Source: CAZOHG01 sp964579725
GTDB taxonomy: Bacteria; Zhuqueibacterota; JdFR-76; BMS3Abin05
Reading direction: 5' to 3'
NCBI GenBank assembly: GCA_964579725.1
Contig: CAZOHG010000010.1
Location: forward strand, 1 to 64,000
DNA length: 64,000 nucleotides
The notes under the pieces were generated by a model. It had not been told where the DNA came from. It saw only the letters and a list, made by a program, of their open reading frames with translations, and did no database searches. Each line of letters starts with the position of its first letter. Position 1 is the stretch's first letter. The position numbers and the translations under genes were made by a program. Positions 10,589 to 19,191 of the stretch are shown one piece after another.

Positions 10589-12499
10589 ATGATGAAAATA
10601 AGGGTTGGAATTTTAGCGATTGGAATCGGCCTGATTTTGAGTGTAGCGGCCTTGGCGCAAGAAGCCACGGGCGGTTACCAGAGTATTTTTTCAATGGGTG
10701 TGGGAGCCCGCCAGCTCGGCATGGGCGGCGCTTCCGTTGCCTTTCCCATTGACGCGACCACCGTTTATTGGAATCCGGCCGGAATGGAAGAGATCCAGCG
10801 CGCAAATTTGGCCGCATTTTATGCCACGCTTTTTCTCGGCACATCGTACAATTTTGTGGGATTTGTTTACCCCACACTGAACATCGGTACATTTGGCCTC
10901 GGTGTTTCCCGGATTGCCACGGGCGGCATTGTTCGCCGCGATTTTCATTACGTGGATTTGGGTACTTTTTCGTACGATCAGGAAGAGTTTTATTTGTCCT
11001 ACGCCAAGGAGATTCGGAACCTTTTCAATGCCGGCGCCAGTGTGAAAGTGGAGCGGCAGGTAATCGGTCTGGATTCGGGAGTGGGGTTTGGAGTGGACCT
11101 GGCACTTTTTTACCGCCCCGATTTCGGATCGGTATATTTGAAAAACACCAAAATCGGTTTGATTTACCAAAACGCCTACGCGCCGCGTATTAAACTCCGG
11201 CAGTCGATTGACTACATGCCCAGTATGCTGCGGGTGGGGGTGGCGCGTTCTTTCTATTTCACCAACACGCTTTCTCCCTTCGTGATTTCAATGGATATTC
11301 AAAAGGGCGATCAGATGCCCTTCAGACTAAATTTCGGTGCCGAGTACACCTACAACGGCCAGGCCATGATTCGTTTGGGTGCAAACAACAGGGGCCTCAC
11401 CTTCGGGGCGGGTGCCATTTACAAACAGTTTCAGGTAGATTACGCCTACGGCCGCGTGGATTCGCGCGGAGTTTTGGGCGGCAGCCATCGCCTGTCATTG
11501 GTCGTGAATTTTGGAAAGAGCCGGGCGGAAAAATTGGAATTTTTGGCTGCCCAGCGTCAGAAGGAAATCGAAGAGCAGATTGCCCGTGAAAATGCCAGGC
11601 GGCGTGAGGCGCAGATTAAAAAATTGCTTCAGGAAGGACAGGATTTGTTCAGTAGCGGGCAATATTTTCAAGCTTTGGTTAAATTTCAACAGGTGTTGGA
11701 ATTGGACAAAGCCAATCCCGAGGCCCTGGATATGGTGGATGAAACCAAGGCCCGAATGGATGAAATTCGCGAAAAGGAAATGCAGCAGGAGCTGTCCAAA
11801 ATTCAGGTGGAACGCCAGCGAAAAGATGTGGAAGCCTATGTGGAAGCCCACGTCAATAAGGGCCTCGATTACATGAAACAAGGCGATTATGTGAAAGCCA
11901 TTAACGAATGGAACCTGGCTTTGCAACGCCAGCCGAACAGCGAGCAAATTAAAGGCTACATTACCAATGCCAGGAAGGAATTGTTGAATCGCATTAATAA
12001 GATGATTGCCAAAGCCGACGAATTGGCTCGGAAAGGCAAGTACGGCGAAGCCGACCAGTTGTTGCGGCAGGCGCTCTTGTTGAGCGAAAACGACGCCGTG
12101 CGACAAAAGGAAATTCGCAAGCGAATTGCGCAGCTTGAGACGCAGCTTAATGTGTACGATTATTACCAACAGGGTCTGGTAGCTTACCGGTCGGAAAATT
12201 GGAAAGAGGCCATGATCAATTTTGAGAAAGCCTTGAAATTAAACCCGAAAGACCCCAAAATCCGTGCCTACTACCAGGATGCCGAACGCCACGCTCTGGC
12301 GCGAGACCAAAAGATGACCCCGGAGATGTTGGAGAAATTCAACACCGGTGTCAAACTTTACGTGGATGATCGACTGGAAGAAGCCATTAAGGTTTGGGAA
12401 GATTTGCTCAAGGAACAGCCCTACAACAAGAAAATCATCGATGCGATTGACAGTGCCAAAAAACAACTCAAAGAACGACGGAAAGCCCATTCAAAATAA
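10589..12499 (+). CDS. PorV/PorQ-like outer-membrane protein with C-terminal TPR array
   Basis: The protein has 636 residues from the ATG at 10589, which has an AAGAAGG site eight bases upstream; the frame extends further 5' but overlaps the preceding gene. An N-terminal hydrophobic segment ending in ALAQE looks like a signal peptide. Residues ~30-310 are a PorV/PorQ-type beta-barrel (FSMGVGARQLGMGGASVA, VYWNPAGM). From ~320 comes a charged helix and then repeated TPR-like units (GQYFQALVKFQQVLELDKANPEAL and similar) to the end. PorV in type IX secretion receives cargo at the outer membrane; TPRs bind proteins. Classical PorV proteins lack TPRs, so this is a fusion, with the TPRs probably periplasmic. 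The stop codon abuts the GTG of the next gene, so the two are likely co-translated. Confidence 0.85.
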   Translation: MMKIRVGILAIGIGLILSVAALAQEATGGYQSIFSMGVGARQLGMGGASVAFPIDATTVYWNPAGMEEIQRANLAAFYATLFLGTSYNFVGFVYPTLNIGTFGLGVSRIATGGIVRRDFHYVDLGTFSYDQEEFYLSYAKEIRNLFNAGASVKVERQVIGLDSGVGFGVDLALFYRPDFGSVYLKNTKIGLIYQNAYAPRIKLRQSIDYMPSMLRVGVARSFYFTNTLSPFVISMDIQKGDQMPFRLNFGAEYTYNGQAMIRLGANNRGLTFGAGAIYKQFQVDYAYGRVDSRGVLGGSHRLSLVVNFGKSRAEKLEFLAAQRQKEIEEQIARENARRREAQIKKLLQEGQDLFSSGQYFQALVKFQQVLELDKANPEALDMVDETKARMDEIREKEMQQELSKIQVERQRKDVEAYVEAHVNKGLDYMKQGDYVKAINEWNLALQRQPNSEQIKGYITNARKELLNRINKMIAKADELARKGKYGEADQLLRQALLLSENDAVRQKEIRKRIAQLETQLNVYDYYQQGLVAYRSENWKEAMINFEKALKLNPKDPKIRAYYQDAERHALARDQKMTPEMLEKFNTGVKLYVDDRLEEAIKVWEDLLKEQPYNKKIIDAIDSAKKQLKERRKAHSK

Positions 12500-15400
12500 G
12501 TGTTTAAAAAAGTAAAAAAAGAAGAATTACGCGTACCGGCTGCGCTGGATCACCTGCTGGATCTTCGTAAGTTCATTGAGAAGGTGGGAAAGCGTTACCA
12601 TCTTCCAGACAAGATGGTCAATGCCTTTAAACTGGCCGTTGACGAAGCCAGTACGAATATTATTCGCCACGCCTACCGCGACAAATCTGGCGAAATTCTC
12701 ATTCGAGCCATTGTGCGTAAAACCAGCGTCACCGTGTCCCTCATTGACCAAGGGCGTTTTTTTGATCCGGCAAATGTTAAGGATCCCGATCTCAAACGCT
12801 ACGTGGCTATCGGGAAACGGGGGGGACTCGGGATCTTCATGATCCGTAAATTGGTGGACAATCTGGAATATTTCCGAACGGAAGAGGGGAATGAACTTCG
12901 CCTGACCAAAAAATTTGAAAAGCGTTCCCGACGAAAACTCGCGCTCCCTAAAATCCCCGGTTCTCTCCGCGTAAAATACTACAGTTATTCGATGGGGCTC
13001 CTTTCCATCTTGGTCATTGCGGTGTTTTTCAATTATTATTTCAAGCGCAATCAGCAGGTCCTTCATCAGACATTTACACAGGGGGAGGCGGCGGTTCGAG
13101 TCCTGGCCAAAAACAGCGCCAACTGGATTGGCACCATTTCCGAATTGAATTTGAATAAAGAAGTGAAGGTGATTTTAAGCCAAAACCCGGAAATTTTGGC
13201 GTATGCCATTGTGGTGGATTCAGCCGGTTTAATAAAAGGCGCCAGCGACCTCAACACCTTCCAATTGTACACGCCTTATTCAGGGATTGTAATTGAGAAA
13301 AGATTGGCACCCAATCGAGAATTGATTCGGCTTCCAAACGGAGAGGAAGAATATTCGATTAGCAGGCCGATTTATGTACCGGTTCCCAACAATCCCAATG
13401 AAAAGCTCACAATGGGCAGAGCCTATGTTTTTATTCCCAAGAGCCGCGTGGACACTTGGATTCATCGGGAGCGGATGAAGGATTTCCGGTTTATGTTGCT
13501 CCTGCTTTTGGTCGGAAACGCCGGAATTGCCCTTTTAATCACCCTTATTATTAGTCCGTTTCGCCGTTTGGCGTACTGGATTCGTATGTCCAGTACCGGG
13601 GCCATTGAAGATGAAATGGACATTGACACTTCCGATGAAATTGGGGAAATTGCGCAGGCTTTCAATGAAATTACGGTTAAGTTTCGGAAATCCCAGCAAA
13701 GTCTGCAGGACCAGGAGCGCCTGAAACACGAAATGCATCTGGCGCAGGAAATTCAGCAAACCCTTTTGCCGGCGGAATTTCCCAAAATTCGGGGGTTTGA
13801 CATTTCTTCCTACTACGAATCGGCTAAAGAGGTGGGGGGCGATTACTACGATTTTGTGCAAATAGATCACGACCGAATGGGAGTCGTCATTGCCGATGTT
13901 TCCGGTAAGGGCGTGCCGGGTTCGCTGGTCATGACGATGATTCGCACGGCCCTTCGGACTGAGGCGCAAAACGCAAAATCGGCAGCGGAAACCTTGCGTC
14001 GGGTGAACCGTTTCGTCATGGGAGACATCAAAAAGGGGATGTTTGTCACCGTTTTTTACGCCATTCTCAATTCTCGAAACCGAAGCCTCAATTTTGCCAG
14101 TGCGGGCCACAACCCGATGATCTTGTACCGCCCCAGCACCCAAAAAACCTATTATTTAAATCCGAAGGGATTTCCCGTCGGCATTAGTTTGAACGACGAA
14201 CAGCTTTTCGACCGCTCCATTACCGACGATTCCATTCGCCTGAGCAAAGGCGACATTGTGGTCATTTACACGGACGGGGTGACGGAGGCAATGAATTCCC
14301 GCCGAGAATTGTTCGGAGAGGAGCGTCTGCTGCAGGTCATTCGGGACTACGGCCACCTTTCCGCCAAAGAATTCGTCACCAAACTGAAGGAAGAAATCAC
14401 CTCATTTACCGAGGGGCAGGTTCAGTACGATGACATTTCTCTTGTCGTCATTAAGGAAAAAATGAGTAAAGAGGAGGAGTACGAGGAGCGCGCACGGGAG
14501 GCCTATTACAAAATGCTACACGGTTTGTCCGCTACGCAGGCCTGCAAGGAGGTGAATCTTCCGTACGAGGTATTTAGAAATTTCCGCAAGCAATTTGACA
14601 AAGTGGGGGTAGAAAATTTTACCCAGGAATACGAATCGACATCTGTTGAGGTGAAACACCTCAGTATTGAAGAGCAAACCAAGATTTTTGACATTATTCG
14701 GAAGCACCCGGAATACGGGCCGAAGCGGATTTCGGACTTGCTCAATACTGAGGAATACGGATTTACCGAAATCTCCGAGAATCGAATTTACACGGAATTG
14801 GTTCGACTAAAGTTAAATACGCGTCAGCTTCGCGAGAACTTCATTGCCCGCGGTACCCACCGTCGCAAAATGAAACCGCCGGGAACGCCATTGCTTACTT
14901 TGGACGGACGCGTTATTATTGAGGAGCGGGAGGAGAAACTTTCGGCTCCGGTGCTTACGGATCTGGAATCCGAGGAAGTTCGAGAACAATCGCCAGCTGC
15001 CGAATCCGAAACGAAAACAACGGTTCCCGCAACAAGCGAAATAGAAGAAGAGCTTCAAAGCGCGGAGGAGAAACCCGAAAAACCGGTTCAAAAGAGAAAA
15101 AAACCAAAACAGCGGGAGAAAAAAACGCCGTTGGAAGAAGATATCGGCGAAAGCGTCTTTTCAGATATTGTGGAGCTTTTAGGGAAGGAAAAAGCGGAAG
15201 AAGGTGAGCCGGAACCGGAAGCGCCCGAAGAAGAGTATGAAGCCATTCTCGATCTGGACGAAATAGAGGTAAAAGAACGGGGTGCCGAAGAGACCGAACC
15301 TCGGACCCCACCTACCAAAGAAAAGACGGTTGCCCAGGAAGGCGAGGAAGCTCCTGAGTCCGCTTCTGCCGGTGAGGAGGGGGAAATCTCCCTGAAAAAT

Positions 15401-16252
15401 CTTTTTGAATCGCTTACGACCGAGGGAACCACCGAATCGGAAAAACCGGCGGAAGCCGAAGAATTCGACATGATTGAGTACACCCTGATTGAGGAAACGG
15501 ACCTCCTGGAGTCCGAGGCTTCAACAGACAAATCGGCGGATACGGAGAAAGAACCCGCGCCTGCCGAAACGGCGGGGGAACCGTCGACAAAAGAATCCCA
15601 AGAAGAAGGCGAGACGGAGGTAAATCCACCGGAAAAGTCCGCAACGCCCGTAGATATTTTTAATCAATTAAGTGTTTCGGTAGAGGACGAATCCAACGGT
15701 GAAAAAACAGAAACCGCCCCCATGGAAGAAGACCTGGTAAACAGCCTGTTGACGGATGAAGACGCGGAGGCCTTTGAATTAGACAAAGAGGATGACGAGT
15801 CCGAATCTGTTGCGGAAAAAACCAAAACTGCCGCCAAACCGGCTGAAAATGAGGCCAGGAGAATCAAGGATTTGTTAATTACCGGGCTGCGTTTTTATTT
15901 AGATAAAAAGTACGACAAAGCGGCGGCGCTTTTGCAAAAATTAATTGAGGAACACCCGAACCATCTGGAGGCTCATTACAATTTGGGGAATGTTTATTTC
16001 CGTATGCGGGAATACGACAAGGCGGAGGCGGAATATTTAAAAGTCATCGAAATTGATCCCTCCTTTACAGATGGCCACGAAAATTTAGGGGTGATTTACG
16101 CCACACGCAAAGATTACAAGAAGGCCATCGACGTTTGGAAGAAAATTTTGGCGCTTCACCCGGACCGTGAGGACGTGAAGAAAAATATTGAAAAAGCACT
16201 CAGATTAAGCAAGCGGCAAAATCAGAAAAAATCATCTGCTATTCGGGCCTAA
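12500..16252 (+). CDS. Membrane receptor with RsbW-type kinase, HAMP, PP2C (RsbU) phosphatase, HTH, acidic linker and TPR
   Basis: A 1250-residue fusion. Residues ~15-140 are a HATPase_c/RsbW domain with E49 and N53 of the N box, DxG at 83-85 and GGLG at 108-111. A membrane segment at ~162-181 is followed by an extracytoplasmic sensor of ~150 residues, a second membrane segment at ~332-352 and HAMP. The LAQEIQQTLLP helix at ~413 leads into a SpoIIE/RsbU PP2C phosphatase (GGDYYDF, ADVSGKGVPG, YTDGVTEA). Residues ~655-800 hold two HTH-like segments, the second containing LNTEEYGFTEI. Residues ~810-1120 are very acidic and likely disordered, and ~1127-1235 are TPRs. In partner switching, RsbW-type domains phosphorylate STAS proteins and RsbU-type domains dephosphorylate them; here one polypeptide carries both. 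Whether the kinase domain is active is not known. The start is GTG, directly after the preceding stop. The likely partner is the STAS gene downstream. Confidence 0.9.
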   Translation: MFKKVKKEELRVPAALDHLLDLRKFIEKVGKRYHLPDKMVNAFKLAVDEASTNIIRHAYRDKSGEILIRAIVRKTSVTVSLIDQGRFFDPANVKDPDLKRYVAIGKRGGLGIFMIRKLVDNLEYFRTEEGNELRLTKKFEKRSRRKLALPKIPGSLRVKYYSYSMGLLSILVIAVFFNYYFKRNQQVLHQTFTQGEAAVRVLAKNSANWIGTISELNLNKEVKVILSQNPEILAYAIVVDSAGLIKGASDLNTFQLYTPYSGIVIEKRLAPNRELIRLPNGEEEYSISRPIYVPVPNNPNEKLTMGRAYVFIPKSRVDTWIHRERMKDFRFMLLLLLVGNAGIALLITLIISPFRRLAYWIRMSSTGAIEDEMDIDTSDEIGEIAQAFNEITVKFRKSQQSLQDQERLKHEMHLAQEIQQTLLPAEFPKIRGFDISSYYESAKEVGGDYYDFVQIDHDRMGVVIADVSGKGVPGSLVMTMIRTALRTEAQNAKSAAETLRRVNRFVMGDIKKGMFVTVFYAILNSRNRSLNFASAGHNPMILYRPSTQKTYYLNPKGFPVGISLNDEQLFDRSITDDSIRLSKGDIVVIYTDGVTEAMNSRRELFGEERLLQVIRDYGHLSAKEFVTKLKEEITSFTEGQVQYDDISLVVIKEKMSKEEEYEERAREAYYKMLHGLSATQACKEVNLPYEVFRNFRKQFDKVGVENFTQEYESTSVEVKHLSIEEQTKIFDIIRKHPEYGPKRISDLLNTEEYGFTEISENRIYTELVRLKLNTRQLRENFIARGTHRRKMKPPGTPLLTLDGRVIIEEREEKLSAPVLTDLESEEVREQSPAAESETKTTVPATSEIEEELQSAEEKPEKPVQKRKKPKQREKKTPLEEDIGESVFSDIVELLGKEKAEEGEPEPEAPEEEYEAILDLDEIEVKERGAEETEPRTPPTKEKTVAQEGEEAPESASAGEEGEISLKNLFESLTTEGTTESEKPAEAEEFDMIEYTLIEETDLLESEASTDKSADTEKEPAPAETAGEPSTKESQEEGETEVNPPEKSATPVDIFNQLSVSVEDESNGEKTETAPMEEDLVNSLLTDEDAEAFELDKEDDESESVAEKTKTAAKPAENEARRIKDLLITGLRFYLDKKYDKAAALLQKLIEEHPNHLEAHYNLGNVYFRMREYDKAEAEYLKVIEIDPSFTDGHENLGVIYATRKDYKKAIDVWKKILALHPDREDVKKNIEKALRLSKRQNQKKSSAIRA

Positions 16253-16386
16253 TGGGGGTGTATTTTGGCGAAAAAAATAAATTTTCTGTGCAAATGTGTC
16301 GATAAGTACAAAAGAAGTCCTGCATTCAGAGGAAAGAATTTTGTGGGAAAATAAGCACTTAATCTAAAATCAGCGGGAAATTTTTA

Positions 16387-16415
16387 TTGATTTTTTTCGG
16401 AAATTCGGTTATATT
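16387..16415 (+). promoter_or_regulatory. Sigma70-type promoter of the STAS gene
   Basis: TTGATT at 16387-16392 and TATATT at 16410-16415, separated by 17 bases in a T-rich stretch. The predicted transcript starts ~30 bases before the ATG at 16452, with AAAGGAG between. This gives the STAS gene its own promoter apart from the receptor gene. Confidence 0.7.
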
Positions 16416-16451
16416 AGCGAATAGCCATTTTCTCAAAAAGGAGACATTCCA

Positions 16452-17138
16452 ATGGAAGGAATCCAGGTTTCTATCTCAAAGACAGGGCCTCAAAACAATA
16501 TTTCGGTAATAAAAGTCGGAGGATATATCGATACAACCACTTCTGCCGAATTGGAACGCGCATTGGATCGTCTGCTGAAATCAAATAATTACAATATTGT
16601 GGTTGATCTTGGCAACGTGGACTACATCAGTAGCGCCGGCTGGGGCATTTTTATTAGCGAGATTAAAGGAATCCGGGAGAAAAAAGGCGATCTGAAATTA
16701 GTCAATATGATTCCCGATGTGTACGAAGTGTTTGAACTCTTGGAATTTCATTATATTTTGAAAGCCTTTGACTCCCTTGAAGAAGCCGTGCGGGATTTTC
16801 AAATGGATACTGTCCCCGGTGAGTTTTCCCCTCCGGCTGAAACGGCACCGGTAGAAACCAGCCGACCGTCGGCCGCGGTTGAATTTTCCGAGGAGCAAGT
16901 TGCCGAAACCGTCCGGACGCAAACGGAAACCCTAAAGAATCTCAGTTTGCCTGAAAAGATTAAAAAGGTGGTTTTGGAGAAACCGGACGCCAGTCTTTTG
17001 GAAATTAAGAAAGCCCTCAATACCGAAAAATACGGGTTTACAAAGATTGGGATTGTGCGTCTTCTTAAAGAATTAGGCAAATTGGGACTGCGTTCCAAGA
17101 AAAGTCGGGTCAAATTCTTCAAGAAGACGGCTTTTTAG
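16452..17138 (+). CDS. STAS-domain anti-sigma factor antagonist with C-terminal HTH-like domain
   Basis: The protein has 228 residues. Residues 1-112 are a STAS domain of the SpoIIAA/RsbV type; the phosphoacceptor position is in DYISSAGWG (S60 or S61). A Pro/Glu-rich linker (~113-160) leads to a ~65-residue C-terminal domain with LNTEKYGFTKI and a basic tail. The same domain, with LNTEEYGFTEI, lies in the receptor-phosphatase just upstream, so the two proteins probably belong to one pathway. STAS antagonists normally consist of the STAS domain alone. The C-terminal domain resembles a winged helix, which raises the possibility of DNA binding or pairing with the receptor; that is inference. A good AAAGGAG site precedes the ATG. 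Confidence 0.88.
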   Translation: MEGIQVSISKTGPQNNISVIKVGGYIDTTTSAELERALDRLLKSNNYNIVVDLGNVDYISSAGWGIFISEIKGIREKKGDLKLVNMIPDVYEVFELLEFHYILKAFDSLEEAVRDFQMDTVPGEFSPPAETAPVETSRPSAAVEFSEEQVAETVRTQTETLKNLSLPEKIKKVVLEKPDASLLEIKKALNTEKYGFTKIGIVRLLKELGKLGLRSKKSRVKFFKKTAF

Positions 17139-17216
17139 GGACGGCGCCCGAAGATTTCATTCTTTGCGGGGGCTTCCGACTGATTTTTCCTTCTGCTTTC
17201 TACAACGCAAAAACCC

Positions 17217-17245
17217 TTGATTTTCTTAATATTTTTTCATATAAT
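17217..17245 (+). promoter_or_regulatory. Promoter of isocitrate dehydrogenase
   Basis: TTGATT at 17217-17222 and a perfect TATAAT at 17240-17245, with a 17-base spacer. The transcript would begin near 17252, leaving an untranslated leader of ~112 bases before the ATG at 17365. Confidence 0.75.
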
Positions 17246-17260
17246 TTTTGTACCATTTAG

Positions 17261-17310
17261 GGCACCCCGCAGTGCCCACCCCCCCCTCGGAAAGGGTGCG
17301 TTTTGGGGTA
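17261..17310 (+). promoter_or_regulatory. Structured 5' leader of icd
   Basis: GGCAC at 17261-17265 pairs with GTGCC at 17272-17276 over a six-base loop. A following C-run can pair with GGGTG near 17295. The two hairpins lie within the first 50 bases of the predicted icd transcript. I do not recognise a known riboswitch. Confidence 0.4.
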
Positions 17311-17364
17311 GTAATTTACTGGTACTAGTGTCTTTCACATTTAATTTCTGGAGGGAATCGAGCG

Positions 17365-18621
17365 ATGTCGTATAAACATATTCAGGTGCCGGAAGTGGGT
17401 GAAAAGGTAAAGGTTGTCGATGGAAAATTGTCCGTCCCGGACAATCCCATTATTCCTTTTATCGAGGGAGACGGAACGGGACCTGACATTTGGCGGGCGG
17501 CAAAAATGGTTTTGGACGCCAGCGTGGAGAAAGCGTATGCCGGCAAGAGAAAAATTCAATGGATGGAAGTGTACGCCGGTGAAAAGGCACATAAAATTTA
17601 CGGGGAATGGTTGCCGGAAGAAACGTACCAGGCGATTGCCGAATACATTATCGCCATTAAGGGGCCGTTAACCACCCCGGTTGGCGGAGGCTTCCGAAGT
17701 TTGAATGTCACCCTGCGAAAGGTGTTGGATTTGTACGCCTGTGTGCGCCCCGTAAAATATTATCAGGGCGTACCCAGCCCGGTGAAACATCCGGAAAAAA
17801 TGAATGTGGTCATTTTCCGCGAAAACACCGAAGACGTGTACGCAGGAATCGAATGGCCTATGGGAACAGACGAAGCAAAAAAGCTGTTGGCCTTTTTAAA
17901 GGCAGATTTAGGGGTTGACATTCGGGAAGATTCTGGTTTGGGCATCAAGCCGATCAGTGAATTCGGTACCAAGCGTCTGGTTCGGAAAGCCATTCGCTAC
18001 GCCATCGATAATAATCGAGCCAGCGTGACGCTGATGCACAAGGGCAACATTATGAAATACACCGAAGGCGCTTTTCGCGATTGGGGGTACGAGGTGGCTA
18101 AGGATGAATTTAGCGATGTGGTGGTAACGGAAGCCGATTTGTGGGGCAAATACGACGGCAAAGTACCGGAGGGCAAAATTGTAATCAAAGACCGCATCGC
18201 GGACAACATGTTTCAGCAGGTTTTGACCCGGACCAATGAATACGACGTCATTGCCACGCCCAATTTAAACGGCGATTACATTTCGGATGCCTGTGCCGCA
18301 CAGGTGGGCGGATTGGGCATGGCTCCTGGTGCCAACATCGGCGATTTTGTAGGGCTTTTTGAAGCCACACACGGAACGGCACCCAAATACGCCGGTTTGG
18401 ACAAGGTCAATCCGGGATCGCTCATTCTCTCCGGTGTGATGATGCTTCAGTACATGGGCTGGAACGAAGCGGGAGAACTTATCGAAAAAGCCATCTCCGA
18501 AACCATTCAACAGAAGCGGGTGACTTACGATTTGCATCGTCAAATCGAAGGCGCGACGCTTTTGAAGTGTTCCGAATTTGGGGCGGCCATTGTCGAAAAT
18601 ATGGACAAATTTGCCAAGTAA
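17365..18621 (+). CDS. icd: NADP-dependent isocitrate dehydrogenase
   Basis: The protein has 418 residues, the length of bacterial Icd, and matches the E. coli-type enzyme throughout: NPIIP(F)IEGDGTGPD, KGPLTTPVGGG, RSLNVTLR, YYQGVPSPVKHPE, NLNGDYISD, FEATHGTAPKYAG. It oxidises isocitrate to 2-oxoglutarate and CO2 in the TCA cycle, in the cytoplasm. The NADP-binding residues of E. coli (K-Y in APKYAG, Y and R in TYDLHR) are kept, so NADP is the likely cofactor. The serine of RSLN that is phosphorylated by AceK in E. coli is also kept, but no aceK is in the window. The ATG follows a GGAGGG site. It has its own promoter and leader, and the RDD gene follows closely. Confidence 0.97.
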   Translation: MSYKHIQVPEVGEKVKVVDGKLSVPDNPIIPFIEGDGTGPDIWRAAKMVLDASVEKAYAGKRKIQWMEVYAGEKAHKIYGEWLPEETYQAIAEYIIAIKGPLTTPVGGGFRSLNVTLRKVLDLYACVRPVKYYQGVPSPVKHPEKMNVVIFRENTEDVYAGIEWPMGTDEAKKLLAFLKADLGVDIREDSGLGIKPISEFGTKRLVRKAIRYAIDNNRASVTLMHKGNIMKYTEGAFRDWGYEVAKDEFSDVVVTEADLWGKYDGKVPEGKIVIKDRIADNMFQQVLTRTNEYDVIATPNLNGDYISDACAAQVGGLGMAPGANIGDFVGLFEATHGTAPKYAGLDKVNPGSLILSGVMMLQYMGWNEAGELIEKAISETIQQKRVTYDLHRQIEGATLLKCSEFGAAIVENMDKFAK

Positions 18622-18646
18622 GAACGGAAACCATGGGAGGGTACCC

Positions 18647-19075
18647 GTGACGACAGATTATCCGAAGGCAGACATCTCCAAGCGAGTCATTGCTTTTTTT
18701 ATCGATATTGCCGTTTATGTGGTAATCTGGGTATTGCTGTTTTTCTGGCTGAGGCTTGGGGATTACCTAACCGGCCTGGTGGCAGGACTTTATATTGTTT
18801 TTCGGGATGGCCTGTTTAACGGGCAAAGCATCGGAAAGAAACTCATGCAACTCAGAGTGGTTTCCCTCAATTCAGGGGAATCCTCGGACTTTACGGTTTC
18901 TGCCAGACGAAACATTATTTTGTACGTTCCCAGCATTTTTCGCTTCGCCCCCTTTCTGGGGGGGATTTTAGGGTTGCTCATTGTAGCATTTGAACTGTAT
19001 TTCATTTTCACGGACAGCTTCGGGCGACGCTGGGGCGACCGATTTGCGGAAACCCAAGTTGTTGACGAAGTGTAA
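18647..19075 (+). CDS. RDD family membrane protein
   Basis: I place the start at GTG 18647, eight bases after GGGAGGG; a longer in-frame reading would overlap the end of icd. The 142 residues begin YPKADISKRVIAFFID, carrying the Arg-Asp features of the RDD family, and contain the conserved GQSIGKKLMQLRVV. Three hydrophobic segments (~15-38, ~42-58 and ~100-125) make it a small inner-membrane protein. RDD proteins have been linked to ion transport in a few cases, but no function can be assigned here. It lies between icd and a strong terminator, so it is probably the last gene of the icd transcript. Confidence 0.85.
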   Translation: MTTDYPKADISKRVIAFFIDIAVYVVIWVLLFFWLRLGDYLTGLVAGLYIVFRDGLFNGQSIGKKLMQLRVVSLNSGESSDFTVSARRNIILYVPSIFRFAPFLGGILGLLIVAFELYFIFTDSFGRRWGDRFAETQVVDEV

Positions 19076-19093
19076 AAATGAAGATCTTTCCGC

Positions 19094-19127
19094 AAAAAAG
19101 GCAGACTCGCGCTGCCTTTTTTGCTTT
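19094..19127 (+). terminator. Rho-independent terminator after the icd-RDD unit
   Basis: AAAAAAGGCAG at 19094-19104 pairs perfectly with CTGCCTTTTTT at 19112-19122 over a seven-base loop, with the T-run on the 3' arm. Confidence 0.9.
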
Positions 19128-19191
19128 GGGGTGGTGCAAGAGTTGCATTTTTCCTTTGTGTTAGGGGAAAGAAAATTTTAGGGTTCAAGGC

